Assembly: GCA_903870275.1 (NCBI GenBank)
Contig: CAIQCK010000008.1
Location: 33,070-97,069 of the forward strand
Direction: 5' to 3'
Length of the DNA stretch: 64,000 nucleotides
From: an uncultured bacterium
Lineage (GTDB): Bacteria; Verrucomicrobiota; Verrucomicrobiia; CAIQCK01
In this document: one piece after another, positions 52,165-63,211 of the stretch
How the letters are laid out: every line of letters begins with the position of its first letter
How positions within the stretch are numbered: position 1 is the first letter of the stretch
Notes under the pieces: model-generated
The model's database searches: none
What the model was told of the DNA's origin: nothing
What the model saw: the letters and a program-made list of their open reading frames with translations, nothing else
Position numbers and translations under genes: made by a program

Positions 52165-52782
52165 ATGAAAAGATGGTTTGCCGTCACGATAATCGCGCTC
52201 GTTTCCACACTGAGTCACGCTACCGATGAATGGGTGGCGCGTGAATTGAAGGACGCATCGAAGCAGTTTGACGCGCGGCAGTTCGGGTTGGCTTTCGAGA
52301 TTTGCCACAACCTCCTGCTGGTCCAACGCGCTGTGCCGCTGGGCCGGGACGCCGACGACGAGGCGAAATTCATGTTGGGCCGGGTCGGCGGACGGATAAA
52401 AGCGGTCAACCCGAAGGTTTTCAGCGAGCAGTTTGTTGCGCACGCCAAGCGTCTCGGCTTCGTGCAAATCGGCTGCGCATGGATACCCGCCGGGGCCAAG
52501 GAGCGGCTTTCCGCCGAGGCGACGGCCCGGTTGGAAAAACTCGGTCAGGCGGAAACATGCGCAGTATGCAAAGGCGCATGTGTGACAGCGTGCCTCAACT
52601 GCCTACGCGGCACGGTCAAGTGCATGGCTTGTCTGGGCACCGGGCAGGCGGCCGGCGGCGGCGCTGTCGTGCGCGCCATTTGTCCCGTGTGCAACGGGCA
52701 GGGCAAATCCAAGTGCACGTTCTGCCGCGGCAGCGGTTTTGTGGCGTGTCCGAAATGCGGAGGGTGTGGTCTCGGCGAGTGA
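52165..52782 (+). CDS. Secreted protein with DnaJ-like zinc-finger repeats
   Basis: 205 residues from the ATG at 52165 with CAGGAG upstream. A signal peptide (MKRWFAVTIIALVSTLSHA) is followed by a helical part (about 20-125) and a C-terminal cysteine-rich domain: CAVCKGACVTAC, CLRGTVKCMACLGTGQ, CPVCNGQG, CTFCRGSGFV and CPKCGGCG. The CxxCxGxG rhythm matches the central zinc-finger domain of DnaJ but without a J domain, and it is outside the cytoplasm. It may bind proteins or metal in the periplasm. A strong hairpin follows. Confidence 0.7.
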   Translation: MKRWFAVTIIALVSTLSHATDEWVARELKDASKQFDARQFGLAFEICHNLLLVQRAVPLGRDADDEAKFMLGRVGGRIKAVNPKVFSEQFVAHAKRLGFVQIGCAWIPAGAKERLSAEATARLEKLGQAETCAVCKGACVTACLNCLRGTVKCMACLGTGQAAGGGAVVRAICPVCNGQGKSKCTFCRGSGFVACPKCGGCGLGE

Positions 52783-52804
52783 GCGTGCCAACGCCGGAAA
52801 CCGA

Positions 52805-52832
52805 ACGGCCCCAGTCTTTCGACTGGGGCCGT
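52805..52832. terminator. Strong bidirectional hairpin
   Basis: ACGGCCCCAGTC (52805-52816) and its exact reverse complement at 52821-52832 enclose the loop TTTC. It lies between convergent genes and should terminate both, although no U-tract follows. Confidence 0.6.
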
Positions 52833-52989
52833 GGTGCGCCGCCGGGGGGGAAGCGGCGCGCAGACCGGCGGGGAGCCGGCCCGCTTAAAATGGTTGATGA
52901 AAGATCTCCGTTGCCTTCACCCGACAACCGGCGCGGATAATATTAGTTTGACCGAATCTGTCAAGCGATTCTTGCAAGATTTTCGCCGG

Positions 52990-54333
52990 TCACAAGCTCC
53001 AACCTTTGCGATACTCCGCCCGGACATATTTGTTCGCTTCAGGTAGATTCGTGACCTTCAGGTTTGCGGCGTCCCATTCAATGCGGGCGTCGGTGCGCTT
53101 GGCGATGTTGCCAAGCAGGCAGGTTTCCGTAAGCGGGCCGGAATATTCAAAGCATGCGCCGGCTTTTCGGCCGCTCTTGATCGCGTCCACCCAATCCTGT
53201 TCGTGAGCGCCCCGGATGCGCGGCAGGGACTTCGGCGGGCGCTTGTAGGCTTGCATCGCCGTTTCCGGAATCAGCCGCGGGCTGTTGCCATACACGCCGC
53301 TCATGATCGCGCCCTTGCTGCCCTTGATCAACGAGCCGCCTTCCTTGGGCATCTCGCCACCGTTCTTGAGTTCCGGCGGACACGGCGGACGCGTGCCTTC
53401 ATACCAGGTCAGTTTCACCGGCGGCATTTTTTCGCGCGCGGGGAACTGGAACGTCACGATGGCAGAAATCGGATGCGTCTCCGGGTTCAGATCGCTGGAG
53501 GTCGCCTCGATGGTCGTCGGCGCGCCGAGTTTGAGCGCAGTCACTACCGGGTCGAGTGTATGCGCCCCGCGGTCGCCCATCATGCCGTTGCCGAAGTCCC
53601 ACCAGCAGCGCCAGACGCGGGGATGATACGCCGGATGATACGGCCGTTCCGGCGCGGGGCCGAGCCAGAGATCCCAGTTCAACTTCTCCGGCAACGGCAC
53701 CGTGTCGGTGGGCCGGGCCGCGCCCCATTTGGAACTCCAACTGGCGTGGCCCCACGGGTAATACGTCAGCGAACACCACGCATCCACTTCGCAAACCTCG
53801 CCAATGGCACCGTCCGCAATCCATTCGCAAATCAGCCGGATGCCTTCCATTGAATGCCCCTGAATACCCATCTGCGTGCAAACCTTCGACTCGGCCGCAA
53901 ACTGGGCCAGCATCCGCGCTTCATAAACATCGTGGCAAAGCGGCTTCTGGCAATAAACGTGTTTGCCCGCCTTCATCGCCGCCATTGAGATGATGGCGTG
54001 CGTGTGGTCCGGCGTGGCGATCAACACCGCGTCAATGTCCTTCTGCTTTTCCAGCATCTCGCGATAGTCGGTCCAGACCTTCGCGTTCGGGTAACGCTTG
54101 AGGGTCGCCGCCGCGTAGTCGGGGTCTACATCGCACAACGCGACGATGTTCTCCTGTTCGAGATTGCGCAAATTGCCGCCGCCCATGCCGCCGATGCCGA
54201 TGCCGGCCACGTTGAGTTTGTCATTCGCCGAAAGCCGCCGCTCGGCGCCGAGCACGCGCCCCGGCAGGATGGTGAACACGGCCGCGGCTGCTGTCGTTTG
54301 GAAAAAACTGCGACGTGTGAGGCTTGTTTTCAT
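52990..54333 (-). CDS. Tat-exported Gfo/Idh/MocA-family oxidoreductase
   Basis: 447 residues. MKTSLTRRSFFQTTAAAAVF is a twin-arginine signal. NAD-binding Rossmann part: VAGIGIGGMGGGNLRNLE, IDAVLIATPDHTHAIISMAA and GKHVYCQKPLCHDVYEARML, where the usual EKP is QKP as is common in secreted members. The C-terminal domain carries WRCWWDFGNGMMGDRGAHTL. Such exported oxidoreductases act on sugars or glycan-derived compounds; substrate unknown. Transcribed divergently from the PQQ-propeller gene. Confidence 0.85.
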   Translation of the reverse strand: MKTSLTRRSFFQTTAAAAVFTILPGRVLGAERRLSANDKLNVAGIGIGGMGGGNLRNLEQENIVALCDVDPDYAAATLKRYPNAKVWTDYREMLEKQKDIDAVLIATPDHTHAIISMAAMKAGKHVYCQKPLCHDVYEARMLAQFAAESKVCTQMGIQGHSMEGIRLICEWIADGAIGEVCEVDAWCSLTYYPWGHASWSSKWGAARPTDTVPLPEKLNWDLWLGPAPERPYHPAYHPRVWRCWWDFGNGMMGDRGAHTLDPVVTALKLGAPTTIEATSSDLNPETHPISAIVTFQFPAREKMPPVKLTWYEGTRPPCPPELKNGGEMPKEGGSLIKGSKGAIMSGVYGNSPRLIPETAMQAYKRPPKSLPRIRGAHEQDWVDAIKSGRKAGACFEYSGPLTETCLLGNIAKRTDARIEWDAANLKVTNLPEANKYVRAEYRKGWSL

Positions 54334-54488
54334 GGACTCGGCTCTTGAATGTTTCGTGTCTGGTCAAACCCGGCGGGGCTTATCCATACTCCCGCTGACC
54401 AGCCGACCGCAAGGATTTACATTGGCGCGCGACTTCCGGCAGTTTACGGTGTTCACCATTCTCAATATCGAAATCGGAAACCTGACTA

Positions 54489-56204
54489 ATGCAAACACAG
54501 AAAACCTCGGTTCGTCTCGCGTCGTTCATCCTTCCTTTGATTTGTATTGCTGGCGTTGCCACCGCCGGCGACTGGCCGCGGTGGGGTCGAGACAACTCCT
54601 GCAACATGGTTTCCGATGAAAAGAATCTGCCCGATTGGTTCTCGCCGGGCGTGAAAGCACCACCACCGCCTGAAACAAACATCGTCGTGACCGTCAACGG
54701 CACGAACAAAGTCGTCGCGCCCACGCCGATAGACAACAAATTTGGCAGCGGCATCAAGAACCCCGACGCCAACCTCGCCGGCCCGCAGTGGAGCGCGTCG
54801 CCGCGCGTGCCGGACGTGGATCCGAGCACGGTCAAAAACGTGCGCTGGGTGGCGCGGCTGGCGACGCATTGCTACGGCAGCCCGGTCGTGACCGGGGGCA
54901 GGGTTTTTGTCGGCACCAACAGCGACCAGCACTACGACGAACGCCACACAACGCGCGGTGGCGGCGCCGAGATGTGCTTCGACGAAGCCACCGGAAAACT
55001 GCTTTGGCAGTTGATCATCCCGGCGGCGGGCGTCATGAAGAAAGACCCGATGTTTAATTACGACGTGCTCAACCTCGGCGTCTGCTCCACCGCCGTCGTC
55101 GAGGGCAACCGCCTCTACTTCACCTCCAACCGCGACGAGGTGCTCTGCATGGACACCAAAGGCCTGGCCAATGGCAACGACGGGCCGTTCAAGAAGGAAG
55201 CCGAGTTCATGGCGAACGAAGGCGAGAAGCCGGTCACACCACTCTGCCCCATGGACGGCGACATCATCTGGCGCGTGGATATGCTGACGCATCCCGACGT
55301 GGAATGCTGGCCGCAGGACGCCAACGATTGTTCCATCCTCATCCTCGGGGATTACCTCTACGTCTGCCCGTCCAATGGCGTGAACAAAACGCACAAGATC
55401 ATTCCCCGCCCGAATTGCCCCACCCTCATCGTGATTGAAAAGAAAACCGGCAAGATCATCGCCCGCGACGACGCACACATCGGGCCGAAGATTTTCCACG
55501 GCGAGTGGTGCTCGCCGTCGTCGGGCGTCGTCAACGGCCGCCAACTGGTCTTCTTCGGCGCCGGCGACGGCTGCTGCTATGCGTTCGACGCCAAACCGGA
55601 GCCGCCCGCGCCCGGCGAGCGCCTTGGCCGCTTGAAGACGGTGTGGAAGTTCGACCTCAACGCCGCCGCCCACCGCGAGGGCAAATACCGCAGCAAGAGC
55701 GGCCCGAGCGAGTGTCTCGCCACGCCGGTGTTTTACAACAATCGCATCTACGCCTCCGTCGGCCAGGACCCGAAACACGGTCGCGGTCACGGCGAACTGG
55801 TTTGCATTGATGCCACCAAGACCGGCGACATCACCGAGTCCGGCAAGGTCTGGCTCTTCGATGGGATTGACCGCAGCCTCTCAACCGTGGCCATCCGCGA
55901 CGGCCTGCTGTTCACCGCCGACAACACCGGCCGTATTTTCTGCCTCGACGCCGACACGGGCAAAGTCCACTGGATGCACGATACGCGCACGCCGATCTGC
56001 TGCTCGCCGGTCATCGCGGACGGCAAAGTCTATATCGGCACCGACGATGGCGATTTCATGATTTTTGCCGCGAGCAAGGAAGAGAAACTCATCAACACCA
56101 TCAATCTCGGCTCCGGCATCGTCGCCACGCCCGCCGTCGCCAACGGCACCCTTTTCATCGCCACACAGAGCCATCTGTATGCCGTGACGACGGGCAAAAA
56201 GTGA
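54489..56204 (+). CDS. Secreted PQQ-type beta-propeller protein
   Basis: 571 residues. A signal peptide (ASFILPLICIAGVATAGDW) precedes repeated tryptophan-docking blades: VRWVARLATHCYGSPVVTGG, GVCSTAVVEGNRLYFTSNRD, GEWCSPSSGVVNGRQLVFFG, TVAIRDGLLFTADNTGRIF and SPVIADGKVYIGTDDGDFMI. These are PQQ/BamB-type blades. Catalytic residues of PQQ dehydrogenases are not obvious, so it may be a binding or structural protein. It is the plus-strand partner of the divergent pair with the oxidoreductase gene. Confidence 0.8.
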   Translation: MQTQKTSVRLASFILPLICIAGVATAGDWPRWGRDNSCNMVSDEKNLPDWFSPGVKAPPPPETNIVVTVNGTNKVVAPTPIDNKFGSGIKNPDANLAGPQWSASPRVPDVDPSTVKNVRWVARLATHCYGSPVVTGGRVFVGTNSDQHYDERHTTRGGGAEMCFDEATGKLLWQLIIPAAGVMKKDPMFNYDVLNLGVCSTAVVEGNRLYFTSNRDEVLCMDTKGLANGNDGPFKKEAEFMANEGEKPVTPLCPMDGDIIWRVDMLTHPDVECWPQDANDCSILILGDYLYVCPSNGVNKTHKIIPRPNCPTLIVIEKKTGKIIARDDAHIGPKIFHGEWCSPSSGVVNGRQLVFFGAGDGCCYAFDAKPEPPAPGERLGRLKTVWKFDLNAAAHREGKYRSKSGPSECLATPVFYNNRIYASVGQDPKHGRGHGELVCIDATKTGDITESGKVWLFDGIDRSLSTVAIRDGLLFTADNTGRIFCLDADTGKVHWMHDTRTPICCSPVIADGKVYIGTDDGDFMIFAASKEEKLINTINLGSGIVATPAVANGTLFIATQSHLYAVTTGKK

Positions 56205-56287
56205 GCCATCGCCGCCCATAGAGTTCCCGGCCGCGCTTGACCTGCCGTCGCGACTTGCTACACTCCGCGACGGACAAGCGAGGGACC

Positions 56288-59200
56288 GTGGCTGAACTTA
56301 CGGGCCAAACATTTGCGGGCTACGAAATCCTTGCCAAGCTCGGCCAGGGCGGGATGGGCGCGGTTTACAAGGCGCGCCAGTTGCGGCTGAACCGGCTCGC
56401 TGCGTTGAAAGTGTTGTCGCCAGAACTGGCGGCCGATCCCGGCTTCGTCACCCGATTCCAGCGCGAGGCCTCTGCCGCCGCCAACCTCAGCCACCCCAAC
56501 GTCGTGCAAGTCTATTCCGCCGGCGAGCACGAGGGCACTCACTACATCGCCATGGAGTTTGTGGATGGCGAAACGTTGAGAGAGCATATTGAACGGCATG
56601 GGCGGCTGCATCCGCGCGAAGCGGTCGCCGTCGCCGTTTATGTCGCCGAGGCGCTGCAATACGGCTGGACCAAAGCCAGGTTGATCCACCGCGACATCAA
56701 GCCCGAGAATATTTTTCTCTCCAAAACCGGCGAGGTGAAGGTAGGCGATCTCGGCCTCGCGAAGACCGTCGGCGGCCGGACGACGAGCCTGACGCAAACA
56801 GGGCTGATGATGGGCAGTCCACACTATATCAGCCCGGAGCAGGCGCGCGGAGCGAGCGATATTGATTTCAAGACCGACATCTACAGCCTGGGTTGCACGC
56901 TCTTTCACATGCTGACGGGCCATCCGCCCTACACGGGCACCGATCCGCTGGTGGTAATCCACAAACACGTCAACGACCCGCCGCCGGCGATTTTCAAAGT
57001 GTGGCCGACGTGTCCGATACCGTTGGCGTTGGCGGTGGGCAAAATGCTGGCCAAGAACCGGAATGACCGGCCGGCGAGTTATGAGGATTTGATCGAGCAA
57101 CTTCAGGAAGTCCACGACAAACTCAAACCGGCTGCCGCTCCCGCGCCGGCCAGTGCCAGCAAGCCGGCCCAAGTGATGACGGAGACGCCGGCCCCCTCGC
57201 CCGCGCAACCGACGCCAAAGCCGGTTGTTGTGAAAGCGACCACGACACGGCCGACGGTGGTGGTGAAGGCGAAGCACGGTTCCCATGCGATGCTCTACGC
57301 AGCCGCCGGTGTTGCGGCCATCGCCGTCATCGCGGGCGTGGCACTCTGGTCGCCATGGAAACAGGCGTCAACGACCAGTCAAGACGCCGGCTTCCAGTCG
57401 TTGTTCAACGGCAAGGACCTGTCCGGCTGGAGAGTGCGCGAGCAGAACAAGCGCAACGCTTGGAGTGCGCACGACGGCCTGCTGGTGAACTCCGAACGCG
57501 GCACGGACTTGGTGACGGAAGAATGGTTTACTGATTTCCAGTTCCACTGCGAGTTCATGCTTCCCCCCGGCGGCAACAGCGGCGTCTATCTGCGTGGGCG
57601 ATACGAAGTCCAGATCATGGACGACTTCGGCAAGCCGGCGGACGCAGGAGGCAGCGGCGGCATCTGGCAATTGGTTGCTCCCACCGAGAACGCAAGCAAG
57701 CCGGCGGGCGAGTGGCAGACGCTGGATGCGCGGATCGTCGGCAAGCGCGTGGAGGTAGTCCTCAACGGCAAAAAAGTGGTGGATGACGCCGAGTTGCCCA
57801 AACCCACGCAAGGCGCGTTCGATGGTAACGTGAATCTACCCGGCCCGGTTCTCCTGCAAGGTTCCATCAGCGGTGTTTCATTTCGCAACCTCCGCATCAA
57901 ACCGCTGGAGACCGCCGCTGCGTCTGCGCTCGCCGCAAGCCGGCAGCCGCGCCAAACCCTTGACCTGCTGGCGTTGGCGGATCCGATCAAAGACCGCGTC
58001 ACGGTTTCCCGTGGCGCCAGTCACTCCAAGGCCAATCGCTGGGAACGCCGAGGCAACAACATCGTCTACCTCAGCGATGACGGATCCGGAAAACTCGCCC
58101 CGGCCGTCGCCATCAACGCGCGCAGCTATGCAATCGTGATCAATTTTGAGCGACTGTCAGGGTCGGGCCGGTTTCACGTGGACCTGCCTCTCGACGCCAC
58201 GCAGATCATCCCCATGACCTTGGACAACCCCGGGATCAAGATGATCAACACCCGCGCCGGCGAACCTTGGCCGGAGAACCACGACACTCGTGCGCGGGTG
58301 ACTGTGCGATTGGACCGTGGCGTAAACGGCAGGCCGGACAAAATCACCGTGCGGATCGACGACAAGCTTGTGATGGAATGGCACGGCAACGCCAACAGCG
58401 TCGCTCAAAATGGCGAACCACATCCCGATTTTCCCGGTCAACCCGTCACTTCACTCTACTCGCACAAGGACAGCTACCAAGTGCGCTTCTGGCAACTGCG
58501 TGTCTTCGAGGGCGAGGCCACCGTGCTGCGCGGCGCGACGACGACCGCCGCCCGCCCCGCTTCGCCCGCGTCTTCCGGATCATACGACGGCATCTACGTC
58601 ACGCAGGCGGCGACCGACGAGAAGATTCCTCATCCGCTATCGCGAAAGACGCATGATGTTGTTCTCTCCGATAACAAGACAGCTTCCATCCCGGAAGGCA
58701 TGGTCTTGGTTCCTGAAGGATCTTTCAAGATGGGGTCTAATGATCATCCCATTGAAAGCCCTCCGCATGATGTGCATGTGCAATCGTTCCTCTTGGATGA
58801 ATATGAGGTGACCAACGCGCAATACCTGGAATTTGTGAAGGCCACGCAACACCCGATGCCTCCGCATTGGTTGAAGAACGGCGGCCGGATACCTCCAGGG
58901 CGCGAAAACCATCCTGTAACCCATGTCAGTTGGGAGGATGCAAAGGCCTACTGCGACTGGTGCGGAAAGCGACTGCCCACCGAAGCCGAGTGGGAAAAAG
59001 CCGCCAGTTGGGATCCCGTCAGCAACACCAGGAGCAAGCACCCGTGGGGCAACCAATACGATAATGATCCAAGCCGGCCGCGAGCGAATTGGGCCGCGCG
59101 ATGGGTGACCGACGGCCATCCACAAGATCAAACCGCCTGGAACGAGTTCTCGAGAACGGAGAAATACAAAGAGCAGGTTGCGTTGGGCGGTTTGACATTG

Positions 59201-59515
59201 CCGGTAGGATCATTCGCGTTGGGCGTCAGCCCGGCAAAGTGCTTTGACATGGCAGGCAGCGTGTGGGAATGGACGGCGGACTGGTTCGACAAGTATCAGG
59301 GGAACACCGCGAGTCTGGATGCGCAAACAGAAGCTCAATGCGGCCAAAAAGCCCGCGTCATGCGAGGCGTCTCCTGCGAATGCCACCCGCTATTAGGCCG
59401 GTCTTTGTCATGCACGGACCGGGCACCCGGCGGGTCCAAGAAGCGAGCCTGGTTTCTCGGCTTCCGCTGCGCCATGGATTGGCCGTTGAAGGCTGGCCCG
59501 GTGGCGATGAGATAA
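56288..59515 (+). CDS. Ser/Thr kinase fused to DUF1080 and FGE-like domains
   Basis: 1,075 residues from a GTG at 56288 (AGGGA five bases upstream). Domain order: kinase (about 10-280: GQGGMGAVYKA, K41, H134-R-D136, D154-L-G), a Pro/Ala linker, one membrane segment (about 335-354), a DUF1080 jelly roll (about 367-538: FQSLFNGKDLSGWRV, GNSGVYLRGRYEVQIMDDFG), a second beta-sandwich (about 560-745), then a formylglycine-generating-enzyme-like domain (about 802-1063: MVLVPEGSFKMGSNDHP, KRLPTEAEWEKAA, GSVWEWTADWF, LGFRCAMD). By eye one of the two FGE active-site cysteines is kept (in SCECH) and the other is Gly. The kinase faces the cytoplasm and the rest lies outside. It looks like a membrane receptor kinase with sensor domains that resemble enzymes. 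Confidence 0.85.
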   Translation: MAELTGQTFAGYEILAKLGQGGMGAVYKARQLRLNRLAALKVLSPELAADPGFVTRFQREASAAANLSHPNVVQVYSAGEHEGTHYIAMEFVDGETLREHIERHGRLHPREAVAVAVYVAEALQYGWTKARLIHRDIKPENIFLSKTGEVKVGDLGLAKTVGGRTTSLTQTGLMMGSPHYISPEQARGASDIDFKTDIYSLGCTLFHMLTGHPPYTGTDPLVVIHKHVNDPPPAIFKVWPTCPIPLALAVGKMLAKNRNDRPASYEDLIEQLQEVHDKLKPAAAPAPASASKPAQVMTETPAPSPAQPTPKPVVVKATTTRPTVVVKAKHGSHAMLYAAAGVAAIAVIAGVALWSPWKQASTTSQDAGFQSLFNGKDLSGWRVREQNKRNAWSAHDGLLVNSERGTDLVTEEWFTDFQFHCEFMLPPGGNSGVYLRGRYEVQIMDDFGKPADAGGSGGIWQLVAPTENASKPAGEWQTLDARIVGKRVEVVLNGKKVVDDAELPKPTQGAFDGNVNLPGPVLLQGSISGVSFRNLRIKPLETAAASALAASRQPRQTLDLLALADPIKDRVTVSRGASHSKANRWERRGNNIVYLSDDGSGKLAPAVAINARSYAIVINFERLSGSGRFHVDLPLDATQIIPMTLDNPGIKMINTRAGEPWPENHDTRARVTVRLDRGVNGRPDKITVRIDDKLVMEWHGNANSVAQNGEPHPDFPGQPVTSLYSHKDSYQVRFWQLRVFEGEATVLRGATTTAARPASPASSGSYDGIYVTQAATDEKIPHPLSRKTHDVVLSDNKTASIPEGMVLVPEGSFKMGSNDHPIESPPHDVHVQSFLLDEYEVTNAQYLEFVKATQHPMPPHWLKNGGRIPPGRENHPVTHVSWEDAKAYCDWCGKRLPTEAEWEKAASWDPVSNTRSKHPWGNQYDNDPSRPRANWAARWVTDGHPQDQTAWNEFSRTEKYKEQVALGGLTLPVGSFALGVSPAKCFDMAGSVWEWTADWFDKYQGNTASLDAQTEAQCGQKARVMRGVSCECHPLLGRSLSCTDRAPGGSKKRAWFLGFRCAMDWPLKAGPVAMR

Positions 59516-60241
59516 GGAGGCGCGCGAAGCATCGCAGGCGAAGTGAGCAGCCGACCTTTCCGCTATTTGCTCAATCGGTCTTGGTAAGCTTTGTGAGGTG
59601 TTCCGCCCATGCCAGAGGCAAGGCGTCTTCTTTTAGCAAGCTTGTTGAAGCTGGTCGAAACAGGCTTTGAAACATCAGTTTTCTGTCCTCCGCCTTCAGT
59701 TGCTCGCCACCCATTTCAGTCAACGCAAGGTGGTGGCGTGCTGCAGGGGCGCGGCCAGCGTGTTCAGCCTTCGTTCTCTGATCCCGAAAGCATTCGGGGC
59801 TGACCGCCGCAGTTGTGGCAGGGCACGACTACGAATGCTTTCGCGAGCTGAGCCACCGGGCGCGCCGCATTGTGGTTTCGGCCGGCCCAAGGCGGTTCAT
59901 CACGTTTTACGTGATCCGGCCCTGCCTTGCGGCGCTCATAGAGCGCCGCTATAGGACTTTTGCAGACGTCTCCTCAAATGTTGCGGTCCATCCCCATCCG
60001 CCGGGCACGCCATTAAAAAACCAAAAATGCTAGATATTTATGCTTGACATATAGTGATTTTCTCTGTACTGTTCCCGCGACATGAAAGGCGACAGCAGGC
60101 CAGCGCAGAGCGACCCGCCGGACGGCGCGAAAAGGCTCAAGGGGACGGCAGAGAGGAGAATGCGGAAGGCGAAAAGCAGCGGTCAATGCGAACATCAGCC
60201 GTTGCCCAGCCGGACGCTTATGGCACCAGTCTGCGGCATGG

Positions 60242-60345
60242 GAGCGCGGGCATCCTGCCCGCCCAACCGTGCGAGCCACAGGGAAGTTTCTCCGTGTTGC
60301 GGCCCAGTCGCTACCCCACGGAAGGCCGGCAGGATGCTCGCGCTT
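60242..60345. repeat. REP-like palindrome (GCGNGCATCCTGCC family)
   Basis: GAGCGCGGGCATCCTGCCCG (60242 onward) and its near reverse complement at 60324-60345 (20 of 22 positions pair). Comparable palindromes are dispersed in related genomes by my recollection. Confidence 0.65.
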
Positions 60346-61004
60346 CCAAACCGGCGGAATGGTGGCGGGATCATCATCCTCCGGGCTGGTCATTTTGGGG
60401 TTTTTGCGAAACGAAGCCAAATGATGGGTGCGTCCAGATTTGAAAAACGTCGTTTTCCTGCTGAAAAACGGGTGTTTCAGTGCGCGGGGACAGCGGAATC
60501 AAAGAGCCTTTTTTACGAAACGAAGCCAAATGTGGTCGGGTGCGACCGGCTACTGCGTCGTTTCGGTTTCGGCGGATTTGCGTCCAATCCGCCGGCACAG
60601 TCACCCTACCCCCAAAACAGCCCAAGCCAGCCGAGATGGTCAAAATGAGACAGACTCACACAAGAATTGCCTGCTCGGTCCGATCCATTCCCACTCAATC
60701 CGACCCGATCCGACTGAATCCGACCCAAAAATTTCCCTGAACTGACTATGAAACCCCTAGCACATTGCAAATGCACGATGGCGGTGGAGGCACCAGCCAT
60801 GGCGACCCATCATGCTCTGGCGCGGTCATGGTCAGGACAAGGGAGCGGGAATGCCCATGGAGGCGAAAGAACCATTCATCAAGAGAACCAGCCTGTAGCC
60901 GTAACCATGCAGTCGCTCCGGTCTTTTTTCTCCGTCCTCCCACCATCAATGCGGAACAAAAGAAACATTCTTTCGGAGGAGACACGATTCGCCTGTTGGT
61001 ATGT

Positions 61005-61083
61005 GGTAGGGCGCGACCGCCGGGCGCGCCGCCGCCGTTGCGTGGTCGAGGACAAACGGCGCGACCGGCGGTCACGCCCTACC
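61005..61083. repeat. REP-like palindrome (GGTAGGGCG family)
   Basis: GGTAGGGCGCGACCGCCGG at 61005-61023 pairs with CCGGCGGTCACGCCCTACC at 61065-61083, one mismatch in 19. Lies upstream of the enolase gene. Confidence 0.7.
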
Positions 61084-61181
61084 GGCAACGGCATAGTTAC
61101 GGCTTCAGGCAGGATGGCCATGTTTCGGGAAAAGATGCAAAATTCCACAGCCACGCTTGACAGCACCCCGGCTCATCCTAG

Positions 61182-62495
<1,314 letters not shown>

Positions 62496-62497
62496 CG

Positions 62498-62818
62498 ATG
62501 ACTCAACCGGCACGTTCATCCACCAAGGCAGCGATCTGGCTGGCGGCGTTTATTCTGGCGTTGGCAGCCTTCTTGGTGACGTATGTGCCGAAGCTGCGGG
62601 AGGCGCAAAGCCTCCGGGTGGAAAAATACAAACTCGATGAGCAATTGCGCGAGCAGGAGGCGGAATACAACCGCCTCCTGGCCCGCCGGCAGGCGCTGAC
62701 CAACGACCCGCGCGAGGTGGAGCGCGTCACACGCGAGAAACTGAATCTGGCCAAGCCGGGCGAGACCGTATTCCGCTTCGAATCAGAAAGTTCAGCGCCG
62801 CCGGCTAGAAACCCTTGA
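62498..62818 (+). CDS. ftsB: FtsB/DivIC-like cell-division protein
   Basis: 106 residues. Short cytoplasmic head, one membrane segment (AAIWLAAFILALAAFLVTYV), then a coiled coil (REAQSLRVEKYKLDEQLREQ, EAEYNRLLARRQALTNDPRE) and a C-terminal REVERVTREKLNLAKPGET, the classic septum-formation initiator profile. The enolase-ftsB order is conserved in many bacteria. It scaffolds the divisome at the septum. Confidence 0.88.
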   Translation: MTQPARSSTKAAIWLAAFILALAAFLVTYVPKLREAQSLRVEKYKLDEQLREQEAEYNRLLARRQALTNDPREVERVTREKLNLAKPGETVFRFESESSAPPARNP

Positions 62819-62859
62819 CCCGGCGGCAGCAGGCGGCTAGAGTGCCGCGCCATTTGGAT

Positions 62860-62936
<77 letters not shown>

Positions 62937-62943
62937 ATTTAAG

Positions 62944-62973
62944 GCCCCGGACAAGTGTCCGGGGCTTTTTTTT
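62944..62973 (+). terminator. Intrinsic terminator
   Basis: GCCCCGGACA (62944-62953) and TGTCCGGGGC (62956-62965) form a perfect ten-base stem, followed by eight T residues at 62966-62973. It ends the tRNA-fMet transcript and, read the other way, could limit transcription from the convergent gene. Confidence 0.9.
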
Positions 62974-63211
62974 GTGGGTGATTTTGAACATTTTCTAAAT
63001 CTCGTGTTTTCGGGTGAAACACGACGAACATTCTGAAATTTCACGAACAAAAACCCACACATTCGCCCACACACTTTTCTGTCGTTTTCAGCACAGCTTA
63101 GCCTCCTGTAGAAGTTGGCACCGGGTTGAAAGCACGCTCGGAGGGCTCATCCCAATACCCGTCCCCCATACTCCCCTTCCCCACACGCATCACCAGCTTG
63201 CTACTTGGGTG
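62974..63211. other. Intergenic region, nothing recognised
   Basis: About 240 bases between convergent genes with no clear RNA, repeat or gene. Confidence 0.5.

Noticed and set aside
60082..60648. A 188-residue plus-strand frame after a TTGACA box
   Set aside because: It crosses REP-like palindromes and repeated motifs, lacks coding bias and has no domain; treated as repeat shadow.
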